NCBI GenBank assembly: GCA_000402775.1
Contig: AQSC01000036.1
Coordinates: forward strand, 1-21,722
Direction: 5' to 3'
Length of the DNA: 21,722 nt
DNA from: Euryarchaeota archaeon SCGC AAA252-I15
GTDB taxonomy: Archaea > Altiarchaeota > Altiarchaeia > IMC4 > SCGC-AAA252-I15
Shown: one piece after another, positions 1-6,611 of the stretch
How positions within the stretch are numbered: position 1 is the first letter of the stretch
How the letters are laid out: each line of letters begins with the position of its first letter
Notes under the pieces: generated by a model
Told to the model about the DNA's origin: nothing
The model's input: only the letters and a program-made list of their open reading frames with translations
The model's database searches: none
Position numbers and translations under genes: made by a program

Positions 1-318
1 GGTGGTGCTGCCGACGCTGCGAAAGAATTTGCCGCGACTCCACAAGTGGCCGCCCCAGTAGCGGCGGCGCAGGTGCGGGAACCGTTGAAACAAACGGCGT
101 GCGCTGACGCCCTTAAACGCCTGCAATACCTCACTTACTGACACCGTCGGATGAAACCCAACGAAGACGTGAACGTGGTCAGGCATCACCTCCAACGCAA
201 ACAACACGAAACCGCGGTCCTCCGCGACCTCCCGAAAAACCCGCTCACACTCACTCTTAACCTCGCCGGACAAAATTTTGTAACGATACTTCGGGTAAAA
301 TACTACATGAAAACTCAC
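1..318 (-). CDS. tnpA: IS200/IS605 TnpA, Y1 (HUH) transposase, C-terminus missing
   Basis: The minus strand reads VSFHVVFYPKYRYKILSGEV at the N-terminus and later MPDHVHVFV, the HUH metal-binding motif of single-strand Y1 transposases. The downstream stretch with SEVLQAFKG and a W-G-x-x-L-W-S-R-G-K-F-F segment is also typical of the family. The 106 visible residues are the first two thirds; the catalytic tyrosine helix lies beyond base 1. The visible open frame starts at GTG 318, directly after an in-frame TAG (319-321). The eleven codons before that stop, beginning at ATG 354 (MDVFSVSYGFW), look like a normal TnpA N-terminus, so the ancestral start was probably 354 and an amber mutation now separates it. 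Several genes in this window end in TAG, so readthrough is not expected. The copy may be inactive or may restart at 318. Confidence 0.85.
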   Translation of the reverse strand, partial: MSFHVVFYPKYRYKILSGEVKSECERVFREVAEDRGFVLFALEVMPDHVHVFVGFHPTVSVSEVLQAFKGVSARRLFQRFPHLRRRYWGGHLWSRGKFFRSVGSTT

Positions 319-364
319 CTACCAGAATCCATAGCTCACGCTAAACACATCCATATTGGTACCT

Positions 365-411
365 CCAAAGCGGCTTCCAAAGGCGCGGGCGAAGCCCGCG
401 CGCCGCTTTGG
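365..411. repeat. subterminal hairpin of the IS200-type element
   Basis: An outer perfect 10-bp stem (365-374 with 402-411, CCAAAGCGGC / GCCGCTTTGG) encloses an inner perfect 8-bp stem (383-390 with 394-401, GCGCGGGC / GCCCGCGC) with a GAA loop and an 8-nt one-sided bulge. It lies upstream of tnpA on the transposase strand. Imperfect end hairpins of this kind are what TnpA binds in IS200/IS605 elements. Confidence 0.7.
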
Positions 412-420
412 TAATACATT

Positions 421-681
421 AAAAACAGAGGAGGAAAACACAATGTGGAAAAAAATAGTACGCAATTCCTCTGCGACCTAAAGGTCGCAGTATCCTTGCG
501 TGTTTGTAATGAAACCTGGACGGAAATACCCTCCGACTTATCACTTACCCGGCACTCCCAAAACACATTAAAAGTCGAACCAAACCCTTCACCCGGAAGA
601 TCAAGCATTCAGGCTTCATGTAATACACATCAACTTCAAATTGGATGGAACCTGATATCAATAAACTGTGCGTAAAAAAAT
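421..681. other. intergenic stretch between IS element and lipoprotein gene
   Basis: No convincing protein gene. A strong Shine-Dalgarno-like GAGGAGG (429-435) precedes ATG 443, but the frame closes after 12 codons (MWKKIVRNSSAT, stop within a hairpin). The hairpin at 471-490 is perfect over 8 bp (CTGCGACC / GGTCGCAG, loop TAAA). The longer GTG-initiated frame from 445 to 675 has no family resemblance and is not called. This may be the remnant of a gene cut short by the insertion. Confidence 0.4.
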
Positions 682-1518
682 TTACCAGTCCCTAATATTC
701 TCTAACTCCTCCCTCAAACCCCTAGCCAGAGGATGGATCACATGCTCCCAAGCACCAGATCCAAAGCACTGCTCCTCCTCCCCCAACCCCCCAAGACACC
801 CCCCCAAAACCTTCTCCTCATCAGAAAGACTCGGATACAATTCACTCAAGGCGGGGTTAATCGGGCCCACCTCTTCCATATCAATAATAAAACGTATGAA
901 CCTGCCAAACGCCTTGTTAGCCCTCCGCAACTCGACAACCTGCCTTAAAACCTTGTCGCCGGAAAAATTTTTCACCGCCATCTTCATCGAACCATACCTC
1001 AACTTCAACTCCTCATACTCCAAGAAATACTCTTCAGTAGAATCCTTCCTCGAAACACTCAGATTCGGAAGACCACTACTCAAGGTGAGAACAGAAACAG
1101 TATTTGAATAAAGCACTGCATTACGCTCCATAACCTTCAAATCCTCCTCCATAACATCCTCAAACTTAGTAAGCTCCATCAAAATCTCGTTCGGCGTAGT
1201 AACCCTCCTAGAAAGCTTAGGACTATCCCTATCATTATAAACCTTATAAAGCCTTACTATATTGTCTGCACTCATCTCCACTCCAGGATAAATATCTTCA
1301 ACTACTGCAAGGGCAAAATACATTATCTCATAGTCTAGCTTCACGTTATCAGACAATTCGAGCCCGGGGATGGCGTCGAACCGAGCTTCATACGAAGAGA
1401 CAATCCTTTCAATGTTCTTCAACTCTGCCTCTGCCTTGACGACATCAGTGTCTTCACTGCAACCTAAGGAAAAAAATATTAAAAAAAGACACCCCGCCAA
1501 AACCAACCTTCTTTCCAC
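682..1518 (-). CDS. predicted lipoprotein, unknown function
   Basis: About 278 residues from GTG 1518. This start gives a textbook lipoprotein signal: a charged n-region (ERR), a hydrophobic core (LVLAGCLFLIFF) and a lipobox SLGC followed by SEDTD, so the mature protein would begin at the lipidated Cys. The frame also extends upstream to ATG 1554, but that adds a second hydrophobic stretch and overlaps the divergent gene, so I prefer 1518. The mature part is rich in Glu/Lys/Leu and mostly helical, with heptad-like stretches (for example VKAEAELKNIERIVSSYEA). I recognise no domain. It is divergent from the small gene at 1553, and the AT-rich 34 bp between them must hold both promoters. The location is predicted to be the outer face of the membrane. 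Confidence 0.7.
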   Translation of the reverse strand: MERRLVLAGCLFLIFFSLGCSEDTDVVKAEAELKNIERIVSSYEARFDAIPGLELSDNVKLDYEIMYFALAVVEDIYPGVEMSADNIVRLYKVYNDRDSPKLSRRVTTPNEILMELTKFEDVMEEDLKVMERNAVLYSNTVSVLTLSSGLPNLSVSRKDSTEEYFLEYEELKLRYGSMKMAVKNFSGDKVLRQVVELRRANKAFGRFIRFIIDMEEVGPINPALSELYPSLSDEEKVLGGCLGGLGEEEQCFGSGAWEHVIHPLARGLREELENIRDW

Positions 1519-1552
1519 GATATTAATTAAAACTATGATAATAAAGTAAACC
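1519..1552. promoter_or_regulatory. AT-rich divergent promoter region
   Basis: Thirty-four bases, almost all A and T (including TTAATTAAAA and ATGATAATAAAG), separate the preferred GTG start of the lipoprotein on the minus strand from the ATG of the plus-strand gene. TATA-like stretches exist in both directions. This is inferred from gene layout and composition. Confidence 0.4.
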
Positions 1553-1810
1553 ATGTTAAATGAAATAATAATTAAGGTGGGTGAGAAGGCTAACGTGAAG
1601 ACGGGTTGGCTCTCAAAAATCGGCTTCGTCTACTGCGGCATGCCCTCTGAAAAAACATTCTCAATAAGCTACCACGAATCCTCAGGCAACCAAGGCTTTG
1701 CAATGAACCTTTATTACCCCCGAAACGTCGGAGTGATAACCCTCAAGACCAAGGAAATACAAATCCTAAACGTCACGCAAGAAAAACTCACACTACGCGT
1801 GAAAGAATAA
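1553..1810 (+). CDS. small protein of unknown function, 85 aa
   Basis: It starts MLNEIIIKVGEKANVK and ends LTLRVKE. Alternating hydrophobic residues (IIIKV, FSISYHE, FAMNLYY, VGVITLKTKEIQIL, LTLRV) predict an all-beta protein without signal peptide or membrane span. Two Cys/Gly positions occur at CGMP but no metal motif. It is divergent from the lipoprotein gene and converges on the exported-protein operon, from which a hairpin at 1824-1844 separates it. I do not recognise the family. It is accepted as a gene because of its separate AT-rich promoter region and the terminator-like hairpin directly behind it. Confidence 0.5.
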   Translation: MLNEIIIKVGEKANVKTGWLSKIGFVYCGMPSEKTFSISYHESSGNQGFAMNLYYPRNVGVITLKTKEIQILNVTQEKLTLRVKE

Positions 1811-1823
1811 AAAAAATAAATAA

Positions 1824-1844
1824 AAGCGCCCCGACCGAGCGCTT
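1824..1844. terminator. hairpin between convergent genes
   Basis: AAGCGC (1824-1829) and GCGCTT (1839-1844) form a 6-bp stem around a 9-nt loop. It sits 13 nt behind the stop of the 85-aa gene, before a T-rich stretch (TATTTTATTT). It separates convergent genes. Its loop and right arm belong to the 20-nt motif that also opens the direct repeats at 5377 and 9540. Confidence 0.4.
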
Positions 1845-1846
1845 AA
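1827..1846 (+). repeat. third, partial copy of the 20-nt intergenic motif
   Basis: The motif CGCCYCGRCCGAGCGCYTAM occurs here, at 5378-5397 and at 9541-9560, differing by at most three bases between copies. Only the two later copies continue into the full 62-nt repeat. Confidence 0.55.
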
Positions 1847-1882
1847 GACAGTAGTATTTTATTTGTGGTGAAGATGTGGGTA

Positions 1883-2743
1883 CTATCCTTGTTTTTTCCC
1901 GCATTCAACACAGTAGATGGAGTCTGCTTCCAGCTTTGAACCGCATTCTGTGCAATATTTGGACTTTGATTGCTTTTTGGGTTTTCCCACCTGCGTCTTC
2001 CTTCCCTCATCCGTGGGGTCTGGTTTGGGCGCTTCTCTCCCATGTTGTGTTTTGATCTTTTTGTTTTTCAATAATTTTAGTCCAACAATCGTGATTACCG
2101 CAAGTACGGCCAAGACTATTCCCAACTTTATTATTGTGAATATCAACGAGATTATCTTTGAGATTATTCCCCTTCCCTCATCTTTTGCTTCCTCGTCCGC
2201 TGGATTGCCACCCCCATTTTCAGACTCGTACTGCTCTTTAATACTGTCTTCCCCTATCTCCTCCACTGTGGCTTGGTAGGCGCTCATGACGGTTGCATGG
2301 GTCTCAAGCTTCCCCTCCCAGAGGGTTCTGAGGATGCTCCAGCGAATGACGTAGCCGCCGTCCTTTGGGATTGTGAATGCGACCATGTCGTTGTCAATGT
2401 CTATTGTTTCCCCAGTATCAGTCACTTTGACCTTGGATTTGAGGCCGTAGAATATTAAGCTGCCGTAGTCTGCGGGTATGACTTGTGGATTGCAGACTTC
2501 ATAGCTGAGAGTATCGACTACGTTGAAGTGGGCTTGAAACCATGTCTTAATATTCTCCTCTGTTTCAGTGAGATACAGGTATTCCGTATCCTGTGATACA
2601 AGATACGCGTTGAGGTCCTCGTTTTGTCCTGCCCTGTAGAATTCGTCGAGTGCGGCAAGAGGTGAATCTGAGTTTGCGTGAACCAGGGGTCCGCATAAAA
2701 GCAATACTGCAAGTGTTGTGAATACTATCTTCTCAAATTTCAT
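1883..2743 (-). CDS. exported membrane protein with C-terminal zinc ribbon
   Basis: 286 residues. The N-terminus (MKFEKIVFTTLAVLLLCGPLVHANS) is a signal peptide with probable cleavage after A-N-S or VHA. Residues about 27-155 look like an NTF2-like/SnoaL-type fold: helix (SPLAALDEFYRAGQNEDLNAYL), then beta-rich segments ending VIRWSILRTLWEG. A Glu/Gly-rich linker leads to one membrane span (about 192-222, IISLIFTIIKLGIVLAVLAVITIVGLKLL). After a basic tail the protein ends in a C4 zinc ribbon, YCTECGSKLEADSIYCVECG, on the cytoplasmic side. The order outside domain, span, cytosolic zinc ribbon suggests a membrane-anchored sensor or scaffold, which is an inference. The start overlaps the end of the 834-aa gene by 11 nt, so the two are translated from one message. 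Confidence 0.75.
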   Translation of the reverse strand: MKFEKIVFTTLAVLLLCGPLVHANSDSPLAALDEFYRAGQNEDLNAYLVSQDTEYLYLTETEENIKTWFQAHFNVVDTLSYEVCNPQVIPADYGSLIFYGLKSKVKVTDTGETIDIDNDMVAFTIPKDGGYVIRWSILRTLWEGKLETHATVMSAYQATVEEIGEDSIKEQYESENGGGNPADEEAKDEGRGIISKIISLIFTIIKLGIVLAVLAVITIVGLKLLKNKKIKTQHGREAPKPDPTDEGRKTQVGKPKKQSKSKYCTECGSKLEADSIYCVECGKKQG

Positions 2744-5237
2744 GGAATGCCACCTTCATCTCTACAATGCTTACATGCTGCCAACCACTCTCATCCTCGA
2801 CTATCACGAGGACCTGGTCTGGGAGGAAGAGCTCTTTCGCCCGATTTATTTTCTCGGACTTAGCCCAGTACTGGAGGTCTGCCTTGACAATGTTGGTGAA
2901 CCCGACTATTCCAACCTGTACTGCGCTTGTGAGGTGGCCGACTCCAGGTATATGGTTTGGTATGAACGTTAATGCCGTCACAGACATCTGGACTATGTTT
3001 ATCGCTGTTATCCCATATTCTGCGGCTTGTTCAGAGCTGGTTTTCTCTTGTCTTTCGCTACTGTCCTGTGACTTCTGGTGTTCTTCATATTGTGTCTGTC
3101 CGACAGAATTCACATCATATACTCCCTTTCCCGCCTTGAGTCCGTACGCGAATTTCCTTGCATTTTCCGCGTACTTGCTGGCAGCAGCAGTGTTTTTTGC
3201 CAAGTCTACCGTTTGTTTCGCGCTTTTTCCAGCTGCCATGTATGTCCTTTGGCCTGCTTGTGCAAGCCTGTAGGAATCATCGGCTTGGTCGATGAGCTTG
3301 CCTGCCCCATGTCCCACCCCTATGGCGAGTGAGTCGCGCAGGGTTGCCTTCGCACCCTCCTTCTGCAGGTCCCACATGGAAAGTGATGAAATCGCTTTCC
3401 CGATGTTGAAGTTCCCCAGTTTTGGGGCGTGGTATGCGAAATCTATCCGGTCTCCGGTTTTTTGTTCTACGAGAATCTGTTTGTAGGGTGATTTGGGTCT
3501 GTCCGGGTAGGAGATGTGTCCGAAACCTGTTGCCACAGCCTTCACCCAGACTTTTGGAGAATCATCATCTTTTACCGTAACTTTTATTGCCCTTGAGGTT
3601 CCCTGCTGTGCTTCCATGTGTGGCATACTATACTCTACGGAGGGTCCTGCTTCGGTGAGTGTGAGCGTCATCTCCCTGCTTACACTTTCCTTGTTGCCGT
3701 CGTTGACCACTACGACGATTGACTCGGACACGTCGAATACTTTGCCGACAATCTTTTTCCGGTCGTCTGGTCGTATCACCCACTGGACCTTCATACCCTC
3801 TTCTTTCACAGTTAATGGTGTTGGAGTGGAAAGAGTCTCTCTTGGGTCTGTTATCAAGCCTTCTACGAAGCCGGCGTATGGTTTTTCATTAGCCATCCTC
3901 GCCTGTATCGCCGCACCGCCTGCAGGACCTGGAGCCCGGACATCGCACAAGCTGATTTTCTTGCCAGACTTATCAGTAACAACGGGTGTGGCAACCGCGG
4001 TCAGTAGAACCTTTGATTGTATAGAGTTTTTTACGCTCGACTTATCAAGTGAGGCCTCCACCTTCCAGTCAAGTTTCGCTTCTGAACGAGGAATAAGTGG
4101 AGTAGACACACACTCGTGGCAGGCATTGCATTTCTCTCCCTTCGGACAATCCTTATCGTTTGAGCAGTCTCCGCCTGAGGGTGGTAGTGTTGTTGTCGTG
4201 GTCGGTTGTGGATTTGCGGCGGTGGTGATGGTCTTTGGCCTGCCTGAAATATCCACTATTGTTTGATGCGTGACTGAAGGGTTTATTTTCTGGGTTAGGG
4301 TGAATGATGAGAGAAAGGCTTCCGCATTCTTTTTCATGTCTTCCTCATGTGTGAGATGCGTTCCAGAGCTGTCTTCGTCATTGGAGTTCCAGTAAACCAT
4401 GAAAGTTGTGGAGTTTGTGAATATTACAGCAGAGTATGTTACAGATGATAATTCAAATCTTTTTTTATTGGCGGAGTCCCAGTTCCCCGGTTGGATTGAC
4501 TGCCATATTCGGTAGTATCCAGTAACCCCACCATATTTTTTCACTATGTCACCAGAAATGATTTTAGTTGAACCCTCAACTCCTGAAAGATAACCCTGGT
4601 CTGCTCTTGCCTCAAGTGAACCCTGCCCGAATTTATTCGCCATAGCAAGAGATTCCGTTCTAATTTCAAAGGTTATCCGCTCTGAATTCCAGTATATTCC
4701 GTTTACTTGCTTTTTATATTCGCCGGCTAGCGTATAGTGGAATGGGTCTGGCTCTTTAAATTGGTCCCAGGTGAACCCTGATTGAGGGAGGCTGAAGGAT
4801 GCTTTAACTGGGACGACAGTAATGTTTCTTGTGGCTTTTGCGACCAACCCGTTTTTATCATTATAAAACAAGAATGAAATCTCCCGGACTTTTGTCTCAT
4901 TGCCTTTCAAACCACTTGGAAAATATTGGAGTTTAAAAGGTATGACTTTCTCCCCATTATACTGATATTTCTCGATATAATTGTACTGGTCAAGCGGAAG
5001 GTTGGTCCAAGCAGTTATTGGATTACCTCCAGTACCCCCTCCAATATTGATATCTATTATTCTCGCATTCTTCTGGATGTAGTCATCGTCAATCTTCAAA
5101 GACACGTCAAACATCTCCCAGTAGCCGACGACGTCGGGTGCGTCAATCGCCAAAGGCTCAACAGCACTTACACTAGTTGCAAAAGAAGAAATCAATAACA
5201 CTACAAGTATGGTGGCATGCCACCCCCAGCTTTCCAT
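2733..5237 (-). CDS. large exported multidomain surface protein, 834 aa
   Basis: A signal peptide (about 1-25, ILVVLLISSFATSVSA, cleavage before VEPLAI) leads into beta-rich, Ig-like sequence (about 26-170), then a region resembling lipoprotein-like surface domains with FMVYWNSNDED (about 280). Residues about 335-355 are a Thr/Pro linker (TTTTTLPPSGG) followed by a small Cys-rich module, CSNDKDCPKGEKCNACHECV (about 354-373), probably disulfide-bonded outside the cell. More beta-rich sequence follows (about 385-600). The last 200 residues change to Ala/Lys/Glu-rich helices and then a hydrophobic glycine-rich stretch (INIVQMSVTALTFIPNHIPG) that could insert in a membrane. No catalytic motif is visible. 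The gene is first of a two-gene operon with the zinc-ribbon membrane protein, overlapping it by 11 nt. A surface adhesin or envelope component is a guess. Confidence 0.75.
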   Translation of the reverse strand: MESWGWHATILVVLLISSFATSVSAVEPLAIDAPDVVGYWEMFDVSLKIDDDYIQKNARIIDINIGGGTGGNPITAWTNLPLDQYNYIEKYQYNGEKVIPFKLQYFPSGLKGNETKVREISFLFYNDKNGLVAKATRNITVVPVKASFSLPQSGFTWDQFKEPDPFHYTLAGEYKKQVNGIYWNSERITFEIRTESLAMANKFGQGSLEARADQGYLSGVEGSTKIISGDIVKKYGGVTGYYRIWQSIQPGNWDSANKKRFELSSVTYSAVIFTNSTTFMVYWNSNDEDSSGTHLTHEEDMKKNAEAFLSSFTLTQKINPSVTHQTIVDISGRPKTITTAANPQPTTTTTLPPSGGDCSNDKDCPKGEKCNACHECVSTPLIPRSEAKLDWKVEASLDKSSVKNSIQSKVLLTAVATPVVTDKSGKKISLCDVRAPGPAGGAAIQARMANEKPYAGFVEGLITDPRETLSTPTPLTVKEEGMKVQWVIRPDDRKKIVGKVFDVSESIVVVVNDGNKESVSREMTLTLTEAGPSVEYSMPHMEAQQGTSRAIKVTVKDDDSPKVWVKAVATGFGHISYPDRPKSPYKQILVEQKTGDRIDFAYHAPKLGNFNIGKAISSLSMWDLQKEGAKATLRDSLAIGVGHGAGKLIDQADDSYRLAQAGQRTYMAAGKSAKQTVDLAKNTAAASKYAENARKFAYGLKAGKGVYDVNSVGQTQYEEHQKSQDSSERQEKTSSEQAAEYGITAINIVQMSVTALTFIPNHIPGVGHLTSAVQVGIVGFTNIVKADLQYWAKSEKINRAKELFLPDQVLVIVEDESGWQHVSIVEMKVAFHEI

Positions 5238-5257
5238 AACAATAAATATGATAGCAT

Positions 5258-5276
5258 TAGTTTAATATACTACACC
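5258..5276 (-). promoter_or_regulatory. TATA element of the exported-protein operon
   Basis: On the minus strand GTATATTAAAC lies about 25-30 nt ahead of the ATG at 5237. That spacing would place the transcript start almost at the start codon, giving a very short leader. Assigned from position and sequence only. Confidence 0.45.
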
Positions 5277-5376
5277 CCAGACAACACCAAAATCAATACA
5301 TTTCTTCTTATTTTAAAATAAACTCAAATGATGGCTTTTTTACTCCCCCAAGTCACATTGATAGAAGGACAGGATT

Positions 5377-5438
5377 TCGCCCCGGCCGAGCGCCTACAAA
5401 TCCGCAATATTACTTACATACAAACCTTTGTTTGCACT
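5377..5438 (+). repeat. 62-nt direct repeat, left copy flanking the RRE island
   Basis: It matches 9540-9601 at 59 of 62 positions (differences C/T, C/T, A/G). Weaker similarity continues for about 30 nt on the right side (CGAATCAGGCATTAAAA against GAGAAACAGGGGATAAAA). The repeat opens with a GC-rich block (CGCCCCGGCCGAGCGC) and ends in an inverted repeat CAAAC-CTTT-GTTTG. Thirteen bases here (5376-5388) equal the 3' end of the tRNA-Asp gene plus flank (12852-12864). The pair encloses exactly the island genes. Confidence 0.85.
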
Positions 5439-5501
5439 GGTTACACATGCGAATCAGGCATTAAAAGGAGTGTTTTATTTTTTGGTTTGATGAATACAAC
5501 A

Positions 5502-5527
5502 CTTTTATAGTTCTATTCATTGAATAG
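5502..5527 (+). promoter_or_regulatory. putative promoter and operator of the island operon
   Basis: CTTTTATAG (5502-5510) fits an archaeal TATA box. Directly behind it, CTATTCATTGAATAG (5513-5527) is a perfect palindrome with a single central base, placed between the TATA box and the expected start near 5530. A dimeric repressor bound there would block initiation. The function is inferred from symmetry and position. Confidence 0.45.
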
Positions 5528-5647
5528 TGATAGAGAGTAATCTCTGCTGAGTGGAGTGGTTACATCTTTTTTGTAATACTTTGCCCTTTTTTGGGGATAT
5601 TTAGCTGCTTTGGTTGGTGGAATCCATAAAATAGGGTGTTTTAACTT

Positions 5648-5725
5648 ATGGATGATGTGCTTAAATCAGGAAAAAGGATTGAATTTGGTTTGATTCAAGT
5701 TCAAAAGGAGGAATACGACGGTTGA
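5648..5725 (+). CDS. possible 25-aa peptide upstream of the RRE genes
   Basis: ATG 5648 opens a 25-codon frame (MDDVLKSGKR ... EEYDG) that ends 4 nt before the ATG of the PqqD-like gene. It is of PqqA-like size and carries Glu-Glu-Tyr near its C-terminus, but there is no radical SAM enzyme nearby to act on it. No clear ribosome binding site precedes it (AGGGTG is 12-17 nt upstream). The AGGAGG inside it (5706-5711) is 18 nt ahead of the next start. It could be a precursor peptide, a leader peptide coupling translation, or chance. Accept only as a candidate. Confidence 0.3.
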   Translation: MDDVLKSGKRIEFGLIQVQKEEYDG

Positions 5726-5729
5726 TATT

Positions 5730-5993
5730 ATGTCGAAACCAACGAAAATCGAGGAGTTATTTACTTTAGAAGAAAAAGAGTATCTGAAGAATAGTAAAGG
5801 TAAATCGTTTGATGTAAGCCGGACTTCTTTGTTTCTCTGGAAAAACTGCATTTGCACTCTTGATAAGGATGAGTCGAAACAGTTGTTAATCAAGGCTCAT
5901 GACATTACCTCCAGCTCATTAGCTGATGTAGATGAACAATTTTCATCATCACTCAAGAATCTAAACAATAAGGTGTTGATAGCTTTTGGCTAG
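5730..5993 (+). CDS. small PqqD-like (RiPP recognition element-like) protein, divergent
   Basis: 87 residues. The middle (about 25-60, SFDVSRTSLFLWKNCICTLDKD) has the PqqD-like pattern of beta strands followed by a helix with phi-phi-W, then two amphipathic helices (ESKQLLIKAHDIT and VDEQFSSSLKNLNNKVLI). It lacks the Asp-Gly turn normally found after the first helix, so the assignment is weaker than for the 92-aa protein downstream. In RiPP pathways such winged-helix domains bind the leader part of a substrate peptide and present it to an enzyme. ATG 5730 is the only start close to the conserved part. The stop overlaps the start of the next gene by 8 nt, which implies coupled translation. Unknown protein with a PqqD-like fold is the safest description. 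Confidence 0.55.
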   Translation: MSKPTKIEELFTLEEKEYLKNSKGKSFDVSRTSLFLWKNCICTLDKDESKQLLIKAHDITSSSLADVDEQFSSSLKNLNNKVLIAFG

Positions 5994-6321
5994 AGGGCCG
6001 AAGAAACCCCGTTGGTTTGGGAAAAAACGGTATGGGCCAACCCATAACCAGGAAAAAAGAAAATCTCCTAAGCCGAGTCGGGAGAAGATGTTGGATATGC
6101 GCAAGGAGAGGTATTTCCGTTTTGATTTGACGGACATACTTGAGAAATCCTCCAATGAGGATAACGTAGAATCATTCAAGGCAAACATTTCTGTTAAAGC
6201 CTCTCAATTGAGCATACCTCAAGCAAAAAAATACGTTAATGAGCTATATGAGAACGGTCTTGAGCCAGAGATAGCTAAAGAAATAATCCAATTATTGGAT
6301 AGATACAGTACGTACCGGTGA
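5986..6321 (+). CDS. basic 111-aa protein of unknown function in the RRE operon
   Basis: It starts at TTG 5986, with AGGTG 11 nt upstream, inside the end of the previous gene; an internal ATG at 6088 is a possible later start but would discard the most distinctive part. Residues 1-36 are strikingly basic and rich in Lys, Arg, Pro, Trp and Tyr (ARGPKKPRWFGKKRYGPTHN). The remaining 75 residues are acidic-amphipathic helices (for example IPQAKKYVNELYENGLEPEI, ending LLDRYSTYR). There are no cysteines, signal peptide or membrane spans. Being sandwiched between two PqqD-like proteins makes it a candidate substrate whose modified part might be the basic tail, or an RNA- or nucleotide-binding accessory. 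I do not recognise the family. Confidence 0.6.
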   Translation: MARGPKKPRWFGKKRYGPTHNQEKRKSPKPSREKMLDMRKERYFRFDLTDILEKSSNEDNVESFKANISVKASQLSIPQAKKYVNELYENGLEPEIAKEIIQLLDRYSTYR

Positions 6322-6330
6322 AATGATAAA

Positions 6331-6609
6331 ATGAGTTCGGAAAAACCAAAAAGAAAAGGAGAGGCAGAATTAAACGACGAGTCAGAGTATACTGGGATGG
6401 TCGAAAACTCAAACGGCACTCGTTATGCACTTGGTGAATGCATATTTTTTGTATGGGAATCCTGTGATGGGGGGAAAACGGTGAAATCGGTAGCACGGGA
6501 TTTTGGAGATAAATTCGAGTTGTGTGGAGACGACCATTATGAGACTGTTGTTTCGATAATTAAAAAATTATCTGGTATGGACTTGATGTCTAGTGATATG
6601 GAGGATTAG
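6331..6609 (+). CDS. PqqD-family RiPP recognition element protein
   Basis: 92 residues. After an acidic N-terminus, TRYALGECIFFVWESCDGGK (about 30-49) matches the PqqD pattern: a strand ending in Leu-x-x-x, then the helix phi-phi-W-E-phi-x-D-G. This is followed by the characteristic TVKSVARDFGDKF helix and the closing VVSIIKKLSGMDLM helix. Stand-alone PqqD-type domains bind precursor peptides and hand them to tailoring enzymes. It lies 9 nt behind the 111-aa gene and 2 nt ahead of the PLP enzyme gene, so it belongs to the same operon. It is the strongest pointer that this operon modifies a peptide or protein-bound substrate. Two Cys residues in the domain (CIFF and ESCDG) are not usual for the family. 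Confidence 0.7.
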   Translation: MSSEKPKRKGEAELNDESEYTGMVENSNGTRYALGECIFFVWESCDGGKTVKSVARDFGDKFELCGDDHYETVVSIIKKLSGMDLMSSDMED

Positions 6610-6611
6610 CT

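Larger units (their letters stand above)
1..420 (-). mobile_element. IS200/IS605-type insertion sequence, left part
   Basis: The window opens inside an IS200/IS605-type element. It contains a minus-strand Y1 (HUH) transposase and, upstream of it, a GC-rich nested hairpin at 365-411 of the kind these elements carry at their subterminal ends. The other end lies off the left edge, so I cannot say whether a TnpB partner is present. The outer boundary near 420 is an estimate; no target site could be fixed. Confidence 0.75.
5238..5647. other. non-coding stretch with repeat, TATA box and palindrome
   Basis: This 410-bp AT-rich gap between divergent transcription units holds the promoter of the minus-strand operon (about 5265), one 62-nt direct repeat (5377-5438), a plus-strand TATA-like CTTTTATAG (5502-5510), a perfect 15-nt palindrome (5513-5527) and a small AGAGA/TCTCT inverted repeat (5532-5545). 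The GTG/ATG frames inside it cross the repeat and are not credible genes. Confidence 0.5.

Noticed and set aside
668..1111. 147-codon open frame on the plus strand
   Set aside because: Opposite the lipoprotein gene, whose signal peptide and lipobox support the minus strand.
1519..1554. Earlier ATG at 1554 for the lipoprotein
   Set aside because: It overlaps the divergent start at 1553 and adds a second hydrophobic stretch before a complete signal peptide.
3514..4266. 250-codon open frame on the plus strand
   Set aside because: It lies opposite the 834-aa exported protein, has Ser/Thr-rich antisense-like sequence, and no family features; the minus-strand frame has a signal peptide and linker structure.
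5377..5438. tRNA gene or fragment
   Set aside because: The GC block matches the 3' end of tRNA-Asp for 13 nt, but no T arm or anticodon arm follows.
5328..5510. 60-codon open frame on the plus strand
   Set aside because: It crosses the 62-nt direct repeat and ends in the TATA box; not conserved in the second repeat copy.
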